Positions 34,849 to 42,985 of a stretch of DNA of 43,288 bases are shown one piece after another (the stretch's first letter is position 1; every line of letters begins with the position of its first letter). Location of the stretch: assembly GCA_030834165.1 (NCBI GenBank), contig JAURFU010000011.1, positions 1-43,288 of the forward strand, read 5' to 3'. The DNA is from Verrucomicrobiota bacterium. GTDB lineage: Bacteria > Verrucomicrobiota > Verrucomicrobiia > Opitutales > UBA953. The position numbers and the translations under genes are program-made. The notes beneath the pieces are model-generated. The model was not told the DNA's origin, ran no database searches, and saw only the letters and a program-made list of their open reading frames with translations.

Positions 34849-35317
34849 GGGAAGAGGCGGCGCAGGCGGGGCAGATGCCGTAGACTTCCATCACGTGCGT
34901 CAGCTCGCCGAAGCCCTTGGCCTTGGCGGCGGCCTCGAGGCGCGACGAGTCGCAGCCGGGGAGGCGTTCGATCTGTCCGCAACGGCGGCAGATGACGTGA
35001 TGGTGATGGTGTCCCGGGGTGACCAGGGCGTAGAGGCTGCGGCCCCGCTCGAGCGGGTGCCGCTGGACGATGCCCGCGTCGTCCATGGCGACGAGGCTGC
35101 GGTAGACCGTGACGAGGTCTAGTTTGTCGTCGCCCGCGGCCTCGTGGATCTGCTCCGCGCTGAGCGGGTGCCTGGCCGCGGCCAGGATCCGCAGCATCGT
35201 GAGCCGGGGCGAGGTGATCCGCAGGGCTTTTTCCTTCATCCGGAGGAGGGCCGTCTCGACGCGGTCGCCGGAGCCTGCTCCGCAGCAATCTTCTTCGTGG
35301 CGGTGGCCGGGGGACAT
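34841..35317 (-). CDS. fur: Fur-family metal-responsive regulator
   Basis: 158 residues from the ATG at 35315-35317; the frame runs up to 35524 but the extra N-terminus would cross the metX start. A winged helix with recognition helix DLVTVYRSLVAMDDAGIV (67-84), then the metal domain: His-rich GHHHHHVIC (102-110) and two structural zinc pairs, CRRC (110/113) and CPAC (149/152). The N-terminus HRHEEDCC is His/Cys-rich and may be an extra site. Could be Fur, Zur or PerR; the sequence does not decide. Its end overlaps the MurU-AmgK gene by eight bases, so it is probably co-transcribed and coupled. Confidence 0.9.
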   Translation of the reverse strand: MSPGHRHEEDCCGAGSGDRVETALLRMKEKALRITSPRLTMLRILAAARHPLSAEQIHEAAGDDKLDLVTVYRSLVAMDDAGIVQRHPLERGRSLYALVTPGHHHHHVICRRCGQIERLPGCDSSRLEAAAKAKGFGELTHVMEVYGICPACAASSHA

Positions 35318-35334
35318 GGAGGCCAAGGTTTGGG

Positions 35335-35360
35335 TTCGTTTATGACGAGGCAACAACGAA
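35335..35360. promoter_or_regulatory. Interrupted palindrome in the fur/metX divergent region
   Basis: TTCGTT (35335-35340) and AACGAA (35355-35360) are inverted repeats 14 bases apart, between the divergent starts of fur and metX. It does not look like a classic Fur box. An operator is possible but unproven. Confidence 0.25.
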
Positions 35361-35405
35361 TGGCCACTTGCCTCCCGCCCGGGTCTGGCTTGGCTGGATG
35401 AGTCC

Positions 35406-36530
35406 ATGTCCGACTGTCCGGCCCAACCGACCCAACCTCGCGAGCTCTGCCCGGTCGCCTGGCAGGATTTCGTGTCCGCTGAGCCGTTCCCGTTGGAGCT
35501 CGGCGGCGAGCTGCCCGGCCTCACCCTGCGCTACGAGACCTACGGAACGCTGCTGCCCGACAAGTCGAACGCGATCCTCGTCCCCCACGCCCTCAGCGGC
35601 GACCACCATGTCGCCGGCCGTTACTCCCCGGAAGACCGCAAGCCGGGCTGGTGGGATTGCTTCGTCGGCCCCGGCAAGGCCATCGACACCGACCGCTTCT
35701 TCGTCATCGGCGTGAACTGCCTCGGCGGCTGCCGCGGTTCGACCGGCCCGCTCTCGACCGACCCGCGCACGGGCCGTCCCTACGGCGGCTTCTTCCCGGA
35801 GATCACCCTGGGGGACATCGTCCGCGCCCAGCGTCTCGTGGTCCGTCACCTCGGCATCCCTCGCCTCCACGCGGTCGTGGGCGGCTCGATGGGCGGCATG
35901 CAGGCCCTTCTCTGGTGCGCCGACTATCCTTCCGAAGTGGGCCGCATCGCCGTGCTCGCCGCCGGCCTGAGCCAGTCGCCGATGGCGATCGCCCTCAACG
36001 CCGTCTCGCGCGCCTGCGTCGAACGTGATCCGCATTTCCGCGGCGGACATTACGCGCCCGGCGAAGGCCCCGACTCGGGCTTGGCCGTCGGTCGCATGCT
36101 CGCGCATATCAGCTACCTTTCACCCGCCTCCTTCGAGCAGAAGTTCGGCCGCGCGAAGGTGCCCGGCGCCGCCGCCAGCGATTCCGTCCATTGGCAGGTG
36201 GAAAGCTACCTCGAATACCAGGGCGCTTCCTTCGTCCGCCGCTTCGACGCCAACAGCTGGCTGCGCATCACGCGCGCCGTCGACCGTTTCGACCTGACCG
36301 CCCGCGCCGCCGCCGGCAAGCTCTTCGCTCCGGACAGCCCGGAGGTGCTCGCCATCGGTTTCTCAAGCGACTGGCTCTATCCCACCAGCGAGCTGCGCAT
36401 GCTCCTGGCCGCCGCCACCGCGGTGGGCGTCAACGCCGCCTACCACGAGGTGGTCACGGACGCCGGGCATGACGGTTTCCTGCTGCCCGACACCGGTCTC
36501 GCGGTCCGCCTCCACGCCTTCCTGGGCTGA
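35406..36530 (+). CDS. metX: Homoserine O-acyltransferase (MetX)
   Basis: Acylates homoserine to open methionine synthesis. 374 residues, alpha/beta-hydrolase fold. Catalytic triad: Ser161 (GGSMGGMQ), Asp322 (GFSSDWLYP) and His355 (DAGHDGF). NCLGGCRGSTGPLS is a family motif. Whether the acyl donor is acetyl- or succinyl-CoA cannot be told from what I can see, as MetX proteins use both. It is divergent from fur; its stop TGA abuts the cls stop TCA, together forming TGATCA. Confidence 0.94.
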   Translation: MSDCPAQPTQPRELCPVAWQDFVSAEPFPLELGGELPGLTLRYETYGTLLPDKSNAILVPHALSGDHHVAGRYSPEDRKPGWWDCFVGPGKAIDTDRFFVIGVNCLGGCRGSTGPLSTDPRTGRPYGGFFPEITLGDIVRAQRLVVRHLGIPRLHAVVGGSMGGMQALLWCADYPSEVGRIAVLAAGLSQSPMAIALNAVSRACVERDPHFRGGHYAPGEGPDSGLAVGRMLAHISYLSPASFEQKFGRAKVPGAAASDSVHWQVESYLEYQGASFVRRFDANSWLRITRAVDRFDLTARAAAGKLFAPDSPEVLAIGFSSDWLYPTSELRMLLAAATAVGVNAAYHEVVTDAGHDGFLLPDTGLAVRLHAFLG

Positions 36531-37976
36531 TCAGAGCAATGGGGCGAGGACGTGCGAGACGGCCTCGACCGTCCGCCCCAGCCATGTCCGGGTCCGGCGG
36601 TAGAGGTCCTCGGTGTAGCGTGTCGATTCCTCCGCCCAGCCGCCGATCAGGGCGTTCACCTCGGCGATCGCGGCGGGGTCTCGCACGACCGCGCCGATCT
36701 CGTAGTTGAGGAAGAGCGAACGCATGTCGAGGTTCGCCGAGCCGATGACGAGATGCTCGTCGTCCACGACCACGAGCTTGGCGTGCAGGACGTCAGGCTT
36801 GAAGAACAGGATCTCGGCGCCGGCCTCGCGCAGGTTGCGGAGATACCAGCGGCGCGCGAAGTCGAGGAGACGGTGGTCGGACCGGCGCGGAACCATTATC
36901 CGCACGTGTCGGCCGGCGCGCGCCGCGGTCGCCAGCAAGGTGAACAACGTCTGGTCCGGGATGAAGTAGGGCGTGACCACGGTGATCGACTGCCGGCACT
37001 CCGAGAAGAGCCTCACGTAGGCTTCCCACAGCGGATCCTGCTCGCAGTCGGGTCCGGAGGCGACCACTTCGACGCGCGCGTCGCCGACCGCGGGCGAGCG
37101 TTCGCGGAGCAAGGCGGCGAATTTCGTGGGCGGCTCGTCGGTGGCCTGGCACCAGTCGGCGATGAACACGCATTCGAGCGCCGCGGCCGTCGGCCCTTCG
37201 AGGAGCCAGGAGCAGTCGCGGAAGCGCCGGTTCGACGGCTGGGCTCCCATGTAGCGCAGCCCGAGGTTCTGCCCGCCGATGATCGCGGCCCGTCCGTCGA
37301 ACACCGCGATCTTACGGTGGTTGCGCCAGTTCGCCGAGCCTTTGCCGGCGGTGGGCAGCACGGGATTGAAGCGGGCGACCTGGCCGCCCGCCCGCCGCAA
37401 AGGCCGGCATAGGCGCAGCGGCGCCCCGAAGCTGCCGATGGCGTCCACGAGCAGGCGCACTTCGACGCCGGCTTTCGCGCGTTCCGTCAGCAGGCGCACG
37501 ATCTCCCTGCCTACGGCGTCGTCGCTCAGGATGTAGGTCGCGATGCTGATCCGGCGCCGGGCGCCGCGGATCTGCGCCCGCAGGGCCTCCAAGGTGTCGC
37601 GGCCGTGGCGGTCGCCGAGCAGCCCGCATCGGTTCCCGCCGAAATCAGGCCCGTCGCTCAGGCGCCAGGCCACCCGGCTGACCTCGCGTTTCGCGGCGGC
37701 AAGGTCGCCGTGCTTGCGGCCGCCGAAGAGGAAGAAAAGCAGGGCGGTCGCGAGCGGGAAAAACCAGGCCAACGGACCCCAGAGGAGCAGGTAGGCGGGC
37801 GAGACGCCGGCGCGCATCACCCGCAGGAGCACGTAGACCCGGCAGCCGGTGTTCACCGCCAGCATCAGGTCGTAAGGCAGCAGGTCTGCCCACTCGGCGA
37901 GGAGGATGCCCAGCGTCGTCAGCAGCGCGAGCGACGTGCTGCGCGTCAGCCGGCGGTATCCTCGGAACGGCTCCAT
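36531..37976 (-). CDS. cls: Cardiolipin synthase (phospholipase D family)
   Basis: Makes cardiolipin in the inner membrane, usually from two phosphatidylglycerol molecules. 481 residues from the ATG at 37974-37976; an in-frame ATG at 38027 is possible. N-terminal membrane segments at about 11-36 and 61-84, then two HKD motifs: His220, Lys222, Asp227 (NHRKIAVFDG) and His398, Lys400, Asp405 (LHAKLVVVDD, then GSANLD). The order of domains matches bacterial ClsA-type enzymes. It faces metX tail to tail. Confidence 0.92.
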   Translation of the reverse strand: MEPFRGYRRLTRSTSLALLTTLGILLAEWADLLPYDLMLAVNTGCRVYVLLRVMRAGVSPAYLLLWGPLAWFFPLATALLFFLFGGRKHGDLAAAKREVSRVAWRLSDGPDFGGNRCGLLGDRHGRDTLEALRAQIRGARRRISIATYILSDDAVGREIVRLLTERAKAGVEVRLLVDAIGSFGAPLRLCRPLRRAGGQVARFNPVLPTAGKGSANWRNHRKIAVFDGRAAIIGGQNLGLRYMGAQPSNRRFRDCSWLLEGPTAAALECVFIADWCQATDEPPTKFAALLRERSPAVGDARVEVVASGPDCEQDPLWEAYVRLFSECRQSITVVTPYFIPDQTLFTLLATAARAGRHVRIMVPRRSDHRLLDFARRWYLRNLREAGAEILFFKPDVLHAKLVVVDDEHLVIGSANLDMRSLFLNYEIGAVVRDPAAIAEVNALIGGWAEESTRYTEDLYRRTRTWLGRTVEAVSHVLAPLL

Positions 37977-38066
37977 GTGCCAAACGATAATGGGTCGACG
38001 GCTCTTGGGCACAAAAAAGCGAGGCATTTGCCTTCACTCCGTCCGACCTCGTGGCAGAATGTCCGC

Positions 38067-39266
38067 ATGGGGTTGGCTTTTCTTCTCTTCGGCGCCACGG
38101 CGCTGGTTCCGCAACAAAACTCTTCCATCCAGGCCGCCGTCGATGCGGCCAAGCCTGGCGACGTCGTCCTCGTCTCCGCGGGCGAGTATCAGGGGCCGGT
38201 GCGGCTTCGGTCAGGCGTGACCCTCCGGAGCGAGGGTGACGACGCCCGTGGCCGGCTCGGGCTTCTGCGGGCGGAGAAGACCACGATCCGCGGTGGGGTG
38301 GAGATGGCGAAGGACGCTTGTCTGGACGGCTTTACGGTGACCGATGTCGGCAAGTATGACGAAAAGGTCTGGCGACATGATTATGAGACCCGCGGGCAGG
38401 AGCAGTCCCATGAGCCGATCGGCGCCCCCGGCCTGGCCGGCGTCGCGGTCGCCGCGGACTGCATCGTGAGGGGCAACATCGTGCACCATGTCGGCTACAC
38501 CGGCATCGCCGTGACAGGCGGTTCGCCCAAGATCATCGGCAATGTCTGTTTCCGCAACATGGGCGGGGGCATCGGTTCCATGCGGGGGGCCACCCCCCTG
38601 ATCGAAGGAAACCTCTGTTATGAGAATCTGTTCGCCGGCATCGGCTGCGACGCCTCGAGTCCGCTGATAAAAGGCAACGAGTGCCGTGACAACGTCCGCG
38701 CCGGCATCGGCGTGAGCGACGGTTCCTCGCCGCGGGTCGTCGGCAACCGCTGCGCCGGCAATCGCCGCGCCGGCATCGGCATCCGTTCTGGTCCGTCCAC
38801 CCGGCCGGTGGTGGAGGACAATGACTGCCTTGACAACGGCATGGCCGGAATCGGGGTGGAGGAGGGCGCCCGGCCCGTCCTCGCGGGTAACCGCATCGTC
38901 GGCAACCGACTGGTCGGCATCGGCGTCTCCGGCTCCTCCTCGGCGGTCATCACCGGCAACCGCATCGCCCGGACGGGAGGGGCGCCGCCTCTCGTGGCCG
39001 TGCTTCCCGGGTCCTACGCCAGCCTGGTCGGCAATACTTTCGAGGGAGGCGGTGTGGCGGGAGTCCTCGTCCGAGGTGAGGCGGACGTCCGAGACAACCG
39101 GTTTGTCCGGACCGGCGCCTCGGCTGGCCGGGCCGTCTGGGCCCAGCCTGGGTCCAAGGTGACCCATGGAGCCAACGCCGTCGAGGGCTGGAAGGAGTCG
39201 GTGTCCGCCTCGCCGGGCGCAGTGGTGACCGAGGTTGTCCCCGCCCCTTTGCCTCCTGCCCGTTGA
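38067..39266 (+). CDS. Exported right-handed beta-helix protein
   Basis: 399 residues from the ATG at 38067. The first 16 or so residues (GLAFLLFGATALV) are a signal or anchor. Then SIQAAVDAAKPGDVVLVSAGEYQGPVRL, the usual start of NosD-type and pectate-lyase-like beta-helices, and about five rungs of about 23 residues each carrying (A/V)GIG (about 194, 217, 241, 268 and 291) with Asn ladders such as GNxCxxN. No catalytic residue was seen, so it may be a surface binding or structural protein, or an unusual polysaccharide-acting enzyme. Divergent from cls, and faces the rpsA terminator. Confidence 0.85.
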   Translation: MGLAFLLFGATALVPQQNSSIQAAVDAAKPGDVVLVSAGEYQGPVRLRSGVTLRSEGDDARGRLGLLRAEKTTIRGGVEMAKDACLDGFTVTDVGKYDEKVWRHDYETRGQEQSHEPIGAPGLAGVAVAADCIVRGNIVHHVGYTGIAVTGGSPKIIGNVCFRNMGGGIGSMRGATPLIEGNLCYENLFAGIGCDASSPLIKGNECRDNVRAGIGVSDGSSPRVVGNRCAGNRRAGIGIRSGPSTRPVVEDNDCLDNGMAGIGVEEGARPVLAGNRIVGNRLVGIGVSGSSSAVITGNRIARTGGAPPLVAVLPGSYASLVGNTFEGGGVAGVLVRGEADVRDNRFVRTGASAGRAVWAQPGSKVTHGANAVEGWKESVSASPGAVVTEVVPAPLPPAR

Positions 39267-39289
39267 GTCCGTCGGACTTACGCAGGCGC

Positions 39290-39318
39290 AAAAAAAAGAC
39301 CCCGGTCTCCCGGGGTCT
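39290..39318 (-). terminator. Intrinsic terminator after rpsA
   Basis: Perfect 9-bp inverted repeat AGACCCCGG/CCGGGGTCT with a four-base loop (39297-39318). On the minus strand a run of eight T follows. It is 23 bases after the rpsA stop codon. Confidence 0.9.
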
Positions 39319-39341
39319 GTCTGGGTCCGTGAGGACGAGGC

Positions 39342-41063
39342 TTAGTTGCCGGCCTTGTCGAGGAGGTCGCCGAGACTGTTGAAGTCTCCGCTGCCCGACG
39401 ACGAGGAGGACGACGAACCGCCGGCCGAGGGGGCCGGGGCGCCGCCGGTCGACGGGCCCTTGATGCGGTCGTAGCTGGTGATCTCGGCCTGCAGGCGCTC
39501 GGCGTCGTAGTTCGCGGCCTTGATCGAGAGACCGATGCGACGGTCTTCCTTGTCGATCTTGATGACGCGGGCGGTGACGTCCTGGCCGACCTTGACGACG
39601 TCCTTGACGTTCTCGACGCGCTGTTCGGCGAGCTGGGAGACGTGCACGAGGCCGTCGATCTCGTCGGAGAGCTCGATGAAGGCGCCAAAGTTCGCGATCT
39701 TGGAGACCTTGCCGTTGACGAGGTCGCCGATGCGGTACTTGCGGTCGATTTCGGACCACGGATCGGTCTGGGTCTGCTTGACGCCCAGGGAGATGCGCTG
39801 CTGGTCGACGTCGACGTCGAGCACGATGGCTTCCACGTCGTCGCCCTTCTTCATGACTTCGGCCGGGTTGTTGATGCGGCGGGTCCAGCTCATGTCGGAC
39901 ACGTGCACCATGCCGTCGATGCCGTCTTCCAGTTCGACGAACGCGCCGTAGTTGGTGAGGTTGCGGACCTTGCCGCGGACGCGGGCGCCCACCGGGTAGT
40001 TGTGGCGGACCTTCTCCCACGGATTGGTCTCGAGCTGGCGGATGCCGAGCGAGATCTTCTGCTCTTCCTTGTTGAAGTTGAGGATGACCGCGTCGACTTC
40101 CTGGCCGACCTTGAGGATGTCGGACGGCTTCTGGACGCGCTTGGTCCAGGAGAGCTCGGAGACGTGGACGAGGCCTTCGACGCCGCCTTCGATCTCGATG
40201 AACGCGCCGTAGGCGACGAGGTTGACGACCTTGCCGTGGACCTTCTGGCCGACGGGGTAGCGCTTCTCGATGCCTTCCCAGGGGTTGGGCTGGGTCTGCT
40301 TGAGGCCGAGGGAGACGCGCTCGCGCTCGCGGTCGACTTCGACGACCATGACGGTGATCTCTTCGCCGACCTTGACGACTTCGCTCGGGTGGCCGATGCG
40401 GCCCCAGGACATGTCGGTCACGTGCAGCAGGCCGTCGAGACCGTCGAGGTCCACGAACGCGCCGTAGTCGGTGATGTTCTTGACGACGCCGCGGCGGACG
40501 ACGCCGGGCTTGACCTCCTCGAGGAGCTTGCGACGGCTTTCGCCGCGCTGTTCTTCGATGAGTTCGCGACGGGAGACGACGAGGTTCTTCTTCTCCTTGT
40601 TGATCTTGATGATCTTGAAGTCGAAGGTCTGGCCCACGAACTGTTCGAGGTTCTTGGGCGGGTTGACGTCGATCTGGGAGGAAGGCATGAACGCGTCGAC
40701 GCCGACGGAGACGATGAGGCCTCCCTTGACGATGGACTTGACGCGGCCCTGGACGATGGAGCCTTCCTGGCAATTGGCTTCGATGCTCTCCCACTTGCGG
40801 ATCTGCTGGGCGCGATCGTAGGAGACGGTCGGGGTGCCGTCCTTGTTCTCAAGCTTCTCGAGGTAGACCTCGAGCTGCATGCCGACCTGGATCTCGGCCA
40901 TGTCCGGGAATTCGGACTGGGGGATGAATCCTTCGGATTTGCCGCTGATGTCCACGACGACGAACTTGTCTTCGCGGATTTCGGTGACCGTGGCGGTGAT
41001 CACGGAGTGTTGCTTGAGCGCGCCGAAATTCGATTCGGCGAGCAGTTTTTCCATTAGGCTCAT
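39342..41063 (-). CDS. rpsA: 30S ribosomal protein S1
   Basis: Binds mRNA and helps start translation, especially for messages without a strong Shine-Dalgarno sequence. 573 residues from the ATG at 41061-41063 (an upstream in-frame ATG at 41156 is less likely). Six S1 domains lie at about 18-86, 101-168, 187-256, 272-343, 359-430 and 445-515, each with the GxV..I..YGAFV-type pattern. A C-terminal tail follows: PSAGGSSSSSSSGSGD, then NSLGDLLDKAGN. Six domains match the E. coli type. The tail is a low-complexity serine stretch with a short conserved-looking end. It has a 185-base leader, where autoregulation is possible. Confidence 0.96.
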   Translation of the reverse strand: MSLMEKLLAESNFGALKQHSVITATVTEIREDKFVVVDISGKSEGFIPQSEFPDMAEIQVGMQLEVYLEKLENKDGTPTVSYDRAQQIRKWESIEANCQEGSIVQGRVKSIVKGGLIVSVGVDAFMPSSQIDVNPPKNLEQFVGQTFDFKIIKINKEKKNLVVSRRELIEEQRGESRRKLLEEVKPGVVRRGVVKNITDYGAFVDLDGLDGLLHVTDMSWGRIGHPSEVVKVGEEITVMVVEVDRERERVSLGLKQTQPNPWEGIEKRYPVGQKVHGKVVNLVAYGAFIEIEGGVEGLVHVSELSWTKRVQKPSDILKVGQEVDAVILNFNKEEQKISLGIRQLETNPWEKVRHNYPVGARVRGKVRNLTNYGAFVELEDGIDGMVHVSDMSWTRRINNPAEVMKKGDDVEAIVLDVDVDQQRISLGVKQTQTDPWSEIDRKYRIGDLVNGKVSKIANFGAFIELSDEIDGLVHVSQLAEQRVENVKDVVKVGQDVTARVIKIDKEDRRIGLSIKAANYDAERLQAEITSYDRIKGPSTGGAPAPSAGGSSSSSSSGSGDFNSLGDLLDKAGN

Positions 41064-41248
41064 GTTGTTTTCGGACTGTTTGTCCTGGCCGTCGCGGAGG
41101 ACGTTTCCAGGGTTTGGTTGGTTTTGGGTTTTCCCCCTCGGAGATTCCGCTGACACATGCCGGCGGGCCGAAAGGAAGGTCTAACGAACCGTCCGCCCGA
41201 CCTGTTGGCAAGCGGATTCTCGGCCCCCCGGGGGGGGCTAAAGGGGGC
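41064..41248 (-). promoter_or_regulatory. Long rpsA leader region
   Basis: 185 bases between the amidase stop and rpsA. Near the amidase end it has a C8/G6 inverted repeat (41222-41238) without a T run; nearer the start codon is an unusually A/C-rich stretch (AAAACCCAAAACCAACCAAACCC). No coding region was seen. An rpsA promoter and autoregulatory target are plausible but not proven. Confidence 0.4.
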
Positions 41249-42220
41249 TTAGCGGCCCGCTTTGGCCGCCGGGCGGACCCGGCCGGCGTAGTCGCTCACG
41301 CCCGCGGCGATGGCCTCGGCGATCTTCTGGCGGTAGGCCCCGTCGGCGATGAGCGCCCCTTCGCGGCGGCTCGACATGAAACCGCCCTCGATCAGGACGC
41401 CGGGGCAGGAGAGGGTGCGCAGGACCGCGAACCGGGCGCGGCGGACGCCGCGGTCGTCGGCCCCGGTGGTCCGGATCATCCGTCGCTGGATGCTCCAGGC
41501 GAGGAGGACGTTGGCGGTGTCGAAGCGGTTGCCGGGTTCGGCGGCGGTCGTCGACCTGGCCTTGCCGGCGTTGGTCGAGCGCTGGCCGGCCGGGGTCAGG
41601 CAATAGGTCTCGACGCCGTCGGCGCTGGTGTCGCCCGCGGGGCCGGCGTTGTAATGCAGGCTGATGAAGAGGTCGGCGCCGAGCTTCGCCGCCAGCGCGG
41701 CGCGGTCGTCGAGCTCGAGGAAGACGTCCTTGGTCCGCGTGAAGAAGACCTGGTAGCCTTGCTTCTCGAGCAGGATCTTTAGGCGGGCGGCGGTGTCGAG
41801 CGTGGCGGCCTTCTCGTTGTACTTGTGCGGTCCGTTGACCTTGCCGGTGTCCTTGCCGCCGTGGCCGGGGTCGAGGAGGATGCGGCGCGGCGCCGTGCGC
41901 GGGCCGTCCCAGAAGATCGGCACGAAGACCTTGTCGTAGTCGCGTTTGGAGATGGTGAGGTGCCCTCGCTGGGAGCCGACGGGGTCGTCGAGCATGACCT
42001 TGATGCCGTCGACGACGATGTGGTCGCGGCTGTATTCGGCGTACAGGGTCATGCCCCCGCGCGTGGCGTAGCGTTCCGACGAGCGGGCGTCCGCGCGCTG
42101 GCGGGCGGCGTCGCGTAGGCCCAGCTGGCGCATGGACTCGCCGAGGAGATAATCCGTCGAGGCGGCGCGGAGCAGGGCGCCGGTCGCCAGGAGCAGGAGG
42201 ATCGCCGCGATGCGCCGCAC
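41249..42220 (-). CDS. N-acetylmuramoyl-L-alanine amidase (Amidase_3)
   Basis: Zinc enzyme that cuts the stem peptide from peptidoglycan in the periplasm, needed for daughter-cell separation. 323 residues. Signal peptide 1-20 (ending LRAA). The Amidase_3 domain is at about 112-312 with zinc ligands His120 (LDPGHGG), Glu136 (NEKA) and His189 (SLHYNA), and catalytic Glu278 (VLIEGGFMS). The N-terminal ~90 residues are a separate region of unknown type. It lies four bases after infC. Named AmiC or similar in other species; the exact subtype is not decided here. Confidence 0.93.
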   Translation of the reverse strand: MRRIAAILLLLATGALLRAASTDYLLGESMRQLGLRDAARQRADARSSERYATRGGMTLYAEYSRDHIVVDGIKVMLDDPVGSQRGHLTISKRDYDKVFVPIFWDGPRTAPRRILLDPGHGGKDTGKVNGPHKYNEKAATLDTAARLKILLEKQGYQVFFTRTKDVFLELDDRAALAAKLGADLFISLHYNAGPAGDTSADGVETYCLTPAGQRSTNAGKARSTTAAEPGNRFDTANVLLAWSIQRRMIRTTGADDRGVRRARFAVLRTLSCPGVLIEGGFMSSRREGALIADGAYRQKIAEAIAAGVSDYAGRVRPAAKAGR

Positions 42221-42224
42221 GGGC

Positions 42225-42893
42225 TTATTCGGCGTCGCCTTCGTCGTTGTCCACCGCGGAGTCGTCTTCGCCGTCCTCTTCGCCCGGGGCTTCGTTGTGC
42301 ACGAGCTTGCGCTTGTTCTGCTGGACGGGGGTGAGGCCGACGACGATGGCGCGGCCGGAGCGCTTGGGCTCGTTGTCGCGCGTGCTGATGTGCATCAGCG
42401 CTTCGATGGCCTTGGTGATGGTGGCGATGCCGATCTCAGGGTGCTCGAGCTCACGGTAGCGGTACTGGAGCAGGAGCTTCACCTTGTGGCCGTGGAAGAG
42501 GAAGTTCTCGGCGCGGCGGACCTTGATGAAGAGGTCATGGGCGTCGATGCGCGGGCGGAGCTTGATCTCCTTCACCTTGGAAGCGGACTTCTGGTGCTTG
42601 TGCTTCTTGGCTTCTTCGTAGAGGTACTTGCCGTATTCCTGCAGCTTGCAGACGGGCGGCACGGCGGACGCGGCGATCTCGATGAGGTCGACGCCGAACT
42701 CGCGGGCGAGGTCGAGCGCCTGCTGCGTGGGCATGATGCCCATCATCTCACCCTTGGGCGAGATGACGCGCACTTCGGTCGCGCGGATGCGGTCGTTGCG
42801 CTTGGGCCCTTTGTCTTCTTTGCGGAAGTTGCCGCGGTTCTGTCCCCCGTTGTTGTTCGGGCGGGGGCTGTTAGGACGATAGGGCGAAGGCAT
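42225..42893 (-). CDS. infC: Translation initiation factor IF-3
   Basis: Keeps the 30S subunit free and checks initiator tRNA pairing. 222 residues from the ATG at 42891-42893, longer than E. coli IF-3 (180) because of an Asn/Arg/Lys-rich N-terminus (NSPRPNNNGGQNRGNF) and a very acidic C-terminal tail (GEEDGEDDSAVDNDEGD). The N-domain (NDRIRATEVRVISPKGE) and the C-domain (KEIKLRPRIDAHDLFIKVRRAENFL) are standard. The open frame starts at 42953, but that would translate through the hairpin at 42913. No rpmI or rplT follows, unlike the classical infC-rpmI-rplT operon. Confidence 0.94.
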   Translation of the reverse strand: MPSPYRPNSPRPNNNGGQNRGNFRKEDKGPKRNDRIRATEVRVISPKGEMMGIMPTQQALDLAREFGVDLIEIAASAVPPVCKLQEYGKYLYEEAKKHKHQKSASKVKEIKLRPRIDAHDLFIKVRRAENFLFHGHKVKLLLQYRYRELEHPEIGIATITKAIEALMHISTRDNEPKRSGRAIVVGLTPVQQNKRKLVHNEAPGEEDGEDDSAVDNDEGDAE

Positions 42894-42912
42894 TAGGTAC
42901 TGCGGTGGTGTC

Positions 42913-42941
42913 TCGGCGCTAAACTCCCCGTTTAGCGCCGA
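42913..42941 (-). promoter_or_regulatory. Stable hairpin just upstream of infC
   Basis: Perfect 12-bp inverted repeat TCGGCGCTAAAC/GTTTAGCGCCGA with a five-base loop, 19 bases before the infC start. No T run follows on the minus strand, so it is not a classical terminator. Could be a translational control element, an mRNA end-protecting hairpin of the peroxiredoxin gene, or a leader structure. Confidence 0.5.
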
Positions 42942-42985
42942 TGGTTCAAGCACCGATTCTCCCCGCCGTAAGCCGCGCCGTCCGC

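Noticed and set aside
33259-34995. 578-codon plus-strand frame opposite MurU-AmgK
   Set aside because: Antisense shadow; the minus strand carries clear catalytic motifs in both domains.
35009-35011. Five-histidine run in Fur as a foreign tag
   Set aside because: His-rich loops before the CxxC zinc site are common in the Fur family; it lies inside the natural metal domain.
39642-41057. 471-codon plus-strand frame opposite rpsA, full of Asp/Val/Leu/Ala repeats
   Set aside because: The repeats mirror the S1 domain repeats on the minus strand; not an independent repeat protein.
41222-41238. C/G palindrome as a terminator for the amidase gene
   Set aside because: Almost no loop and no T run on the minus strand; listed only as part of the rpsA leader.
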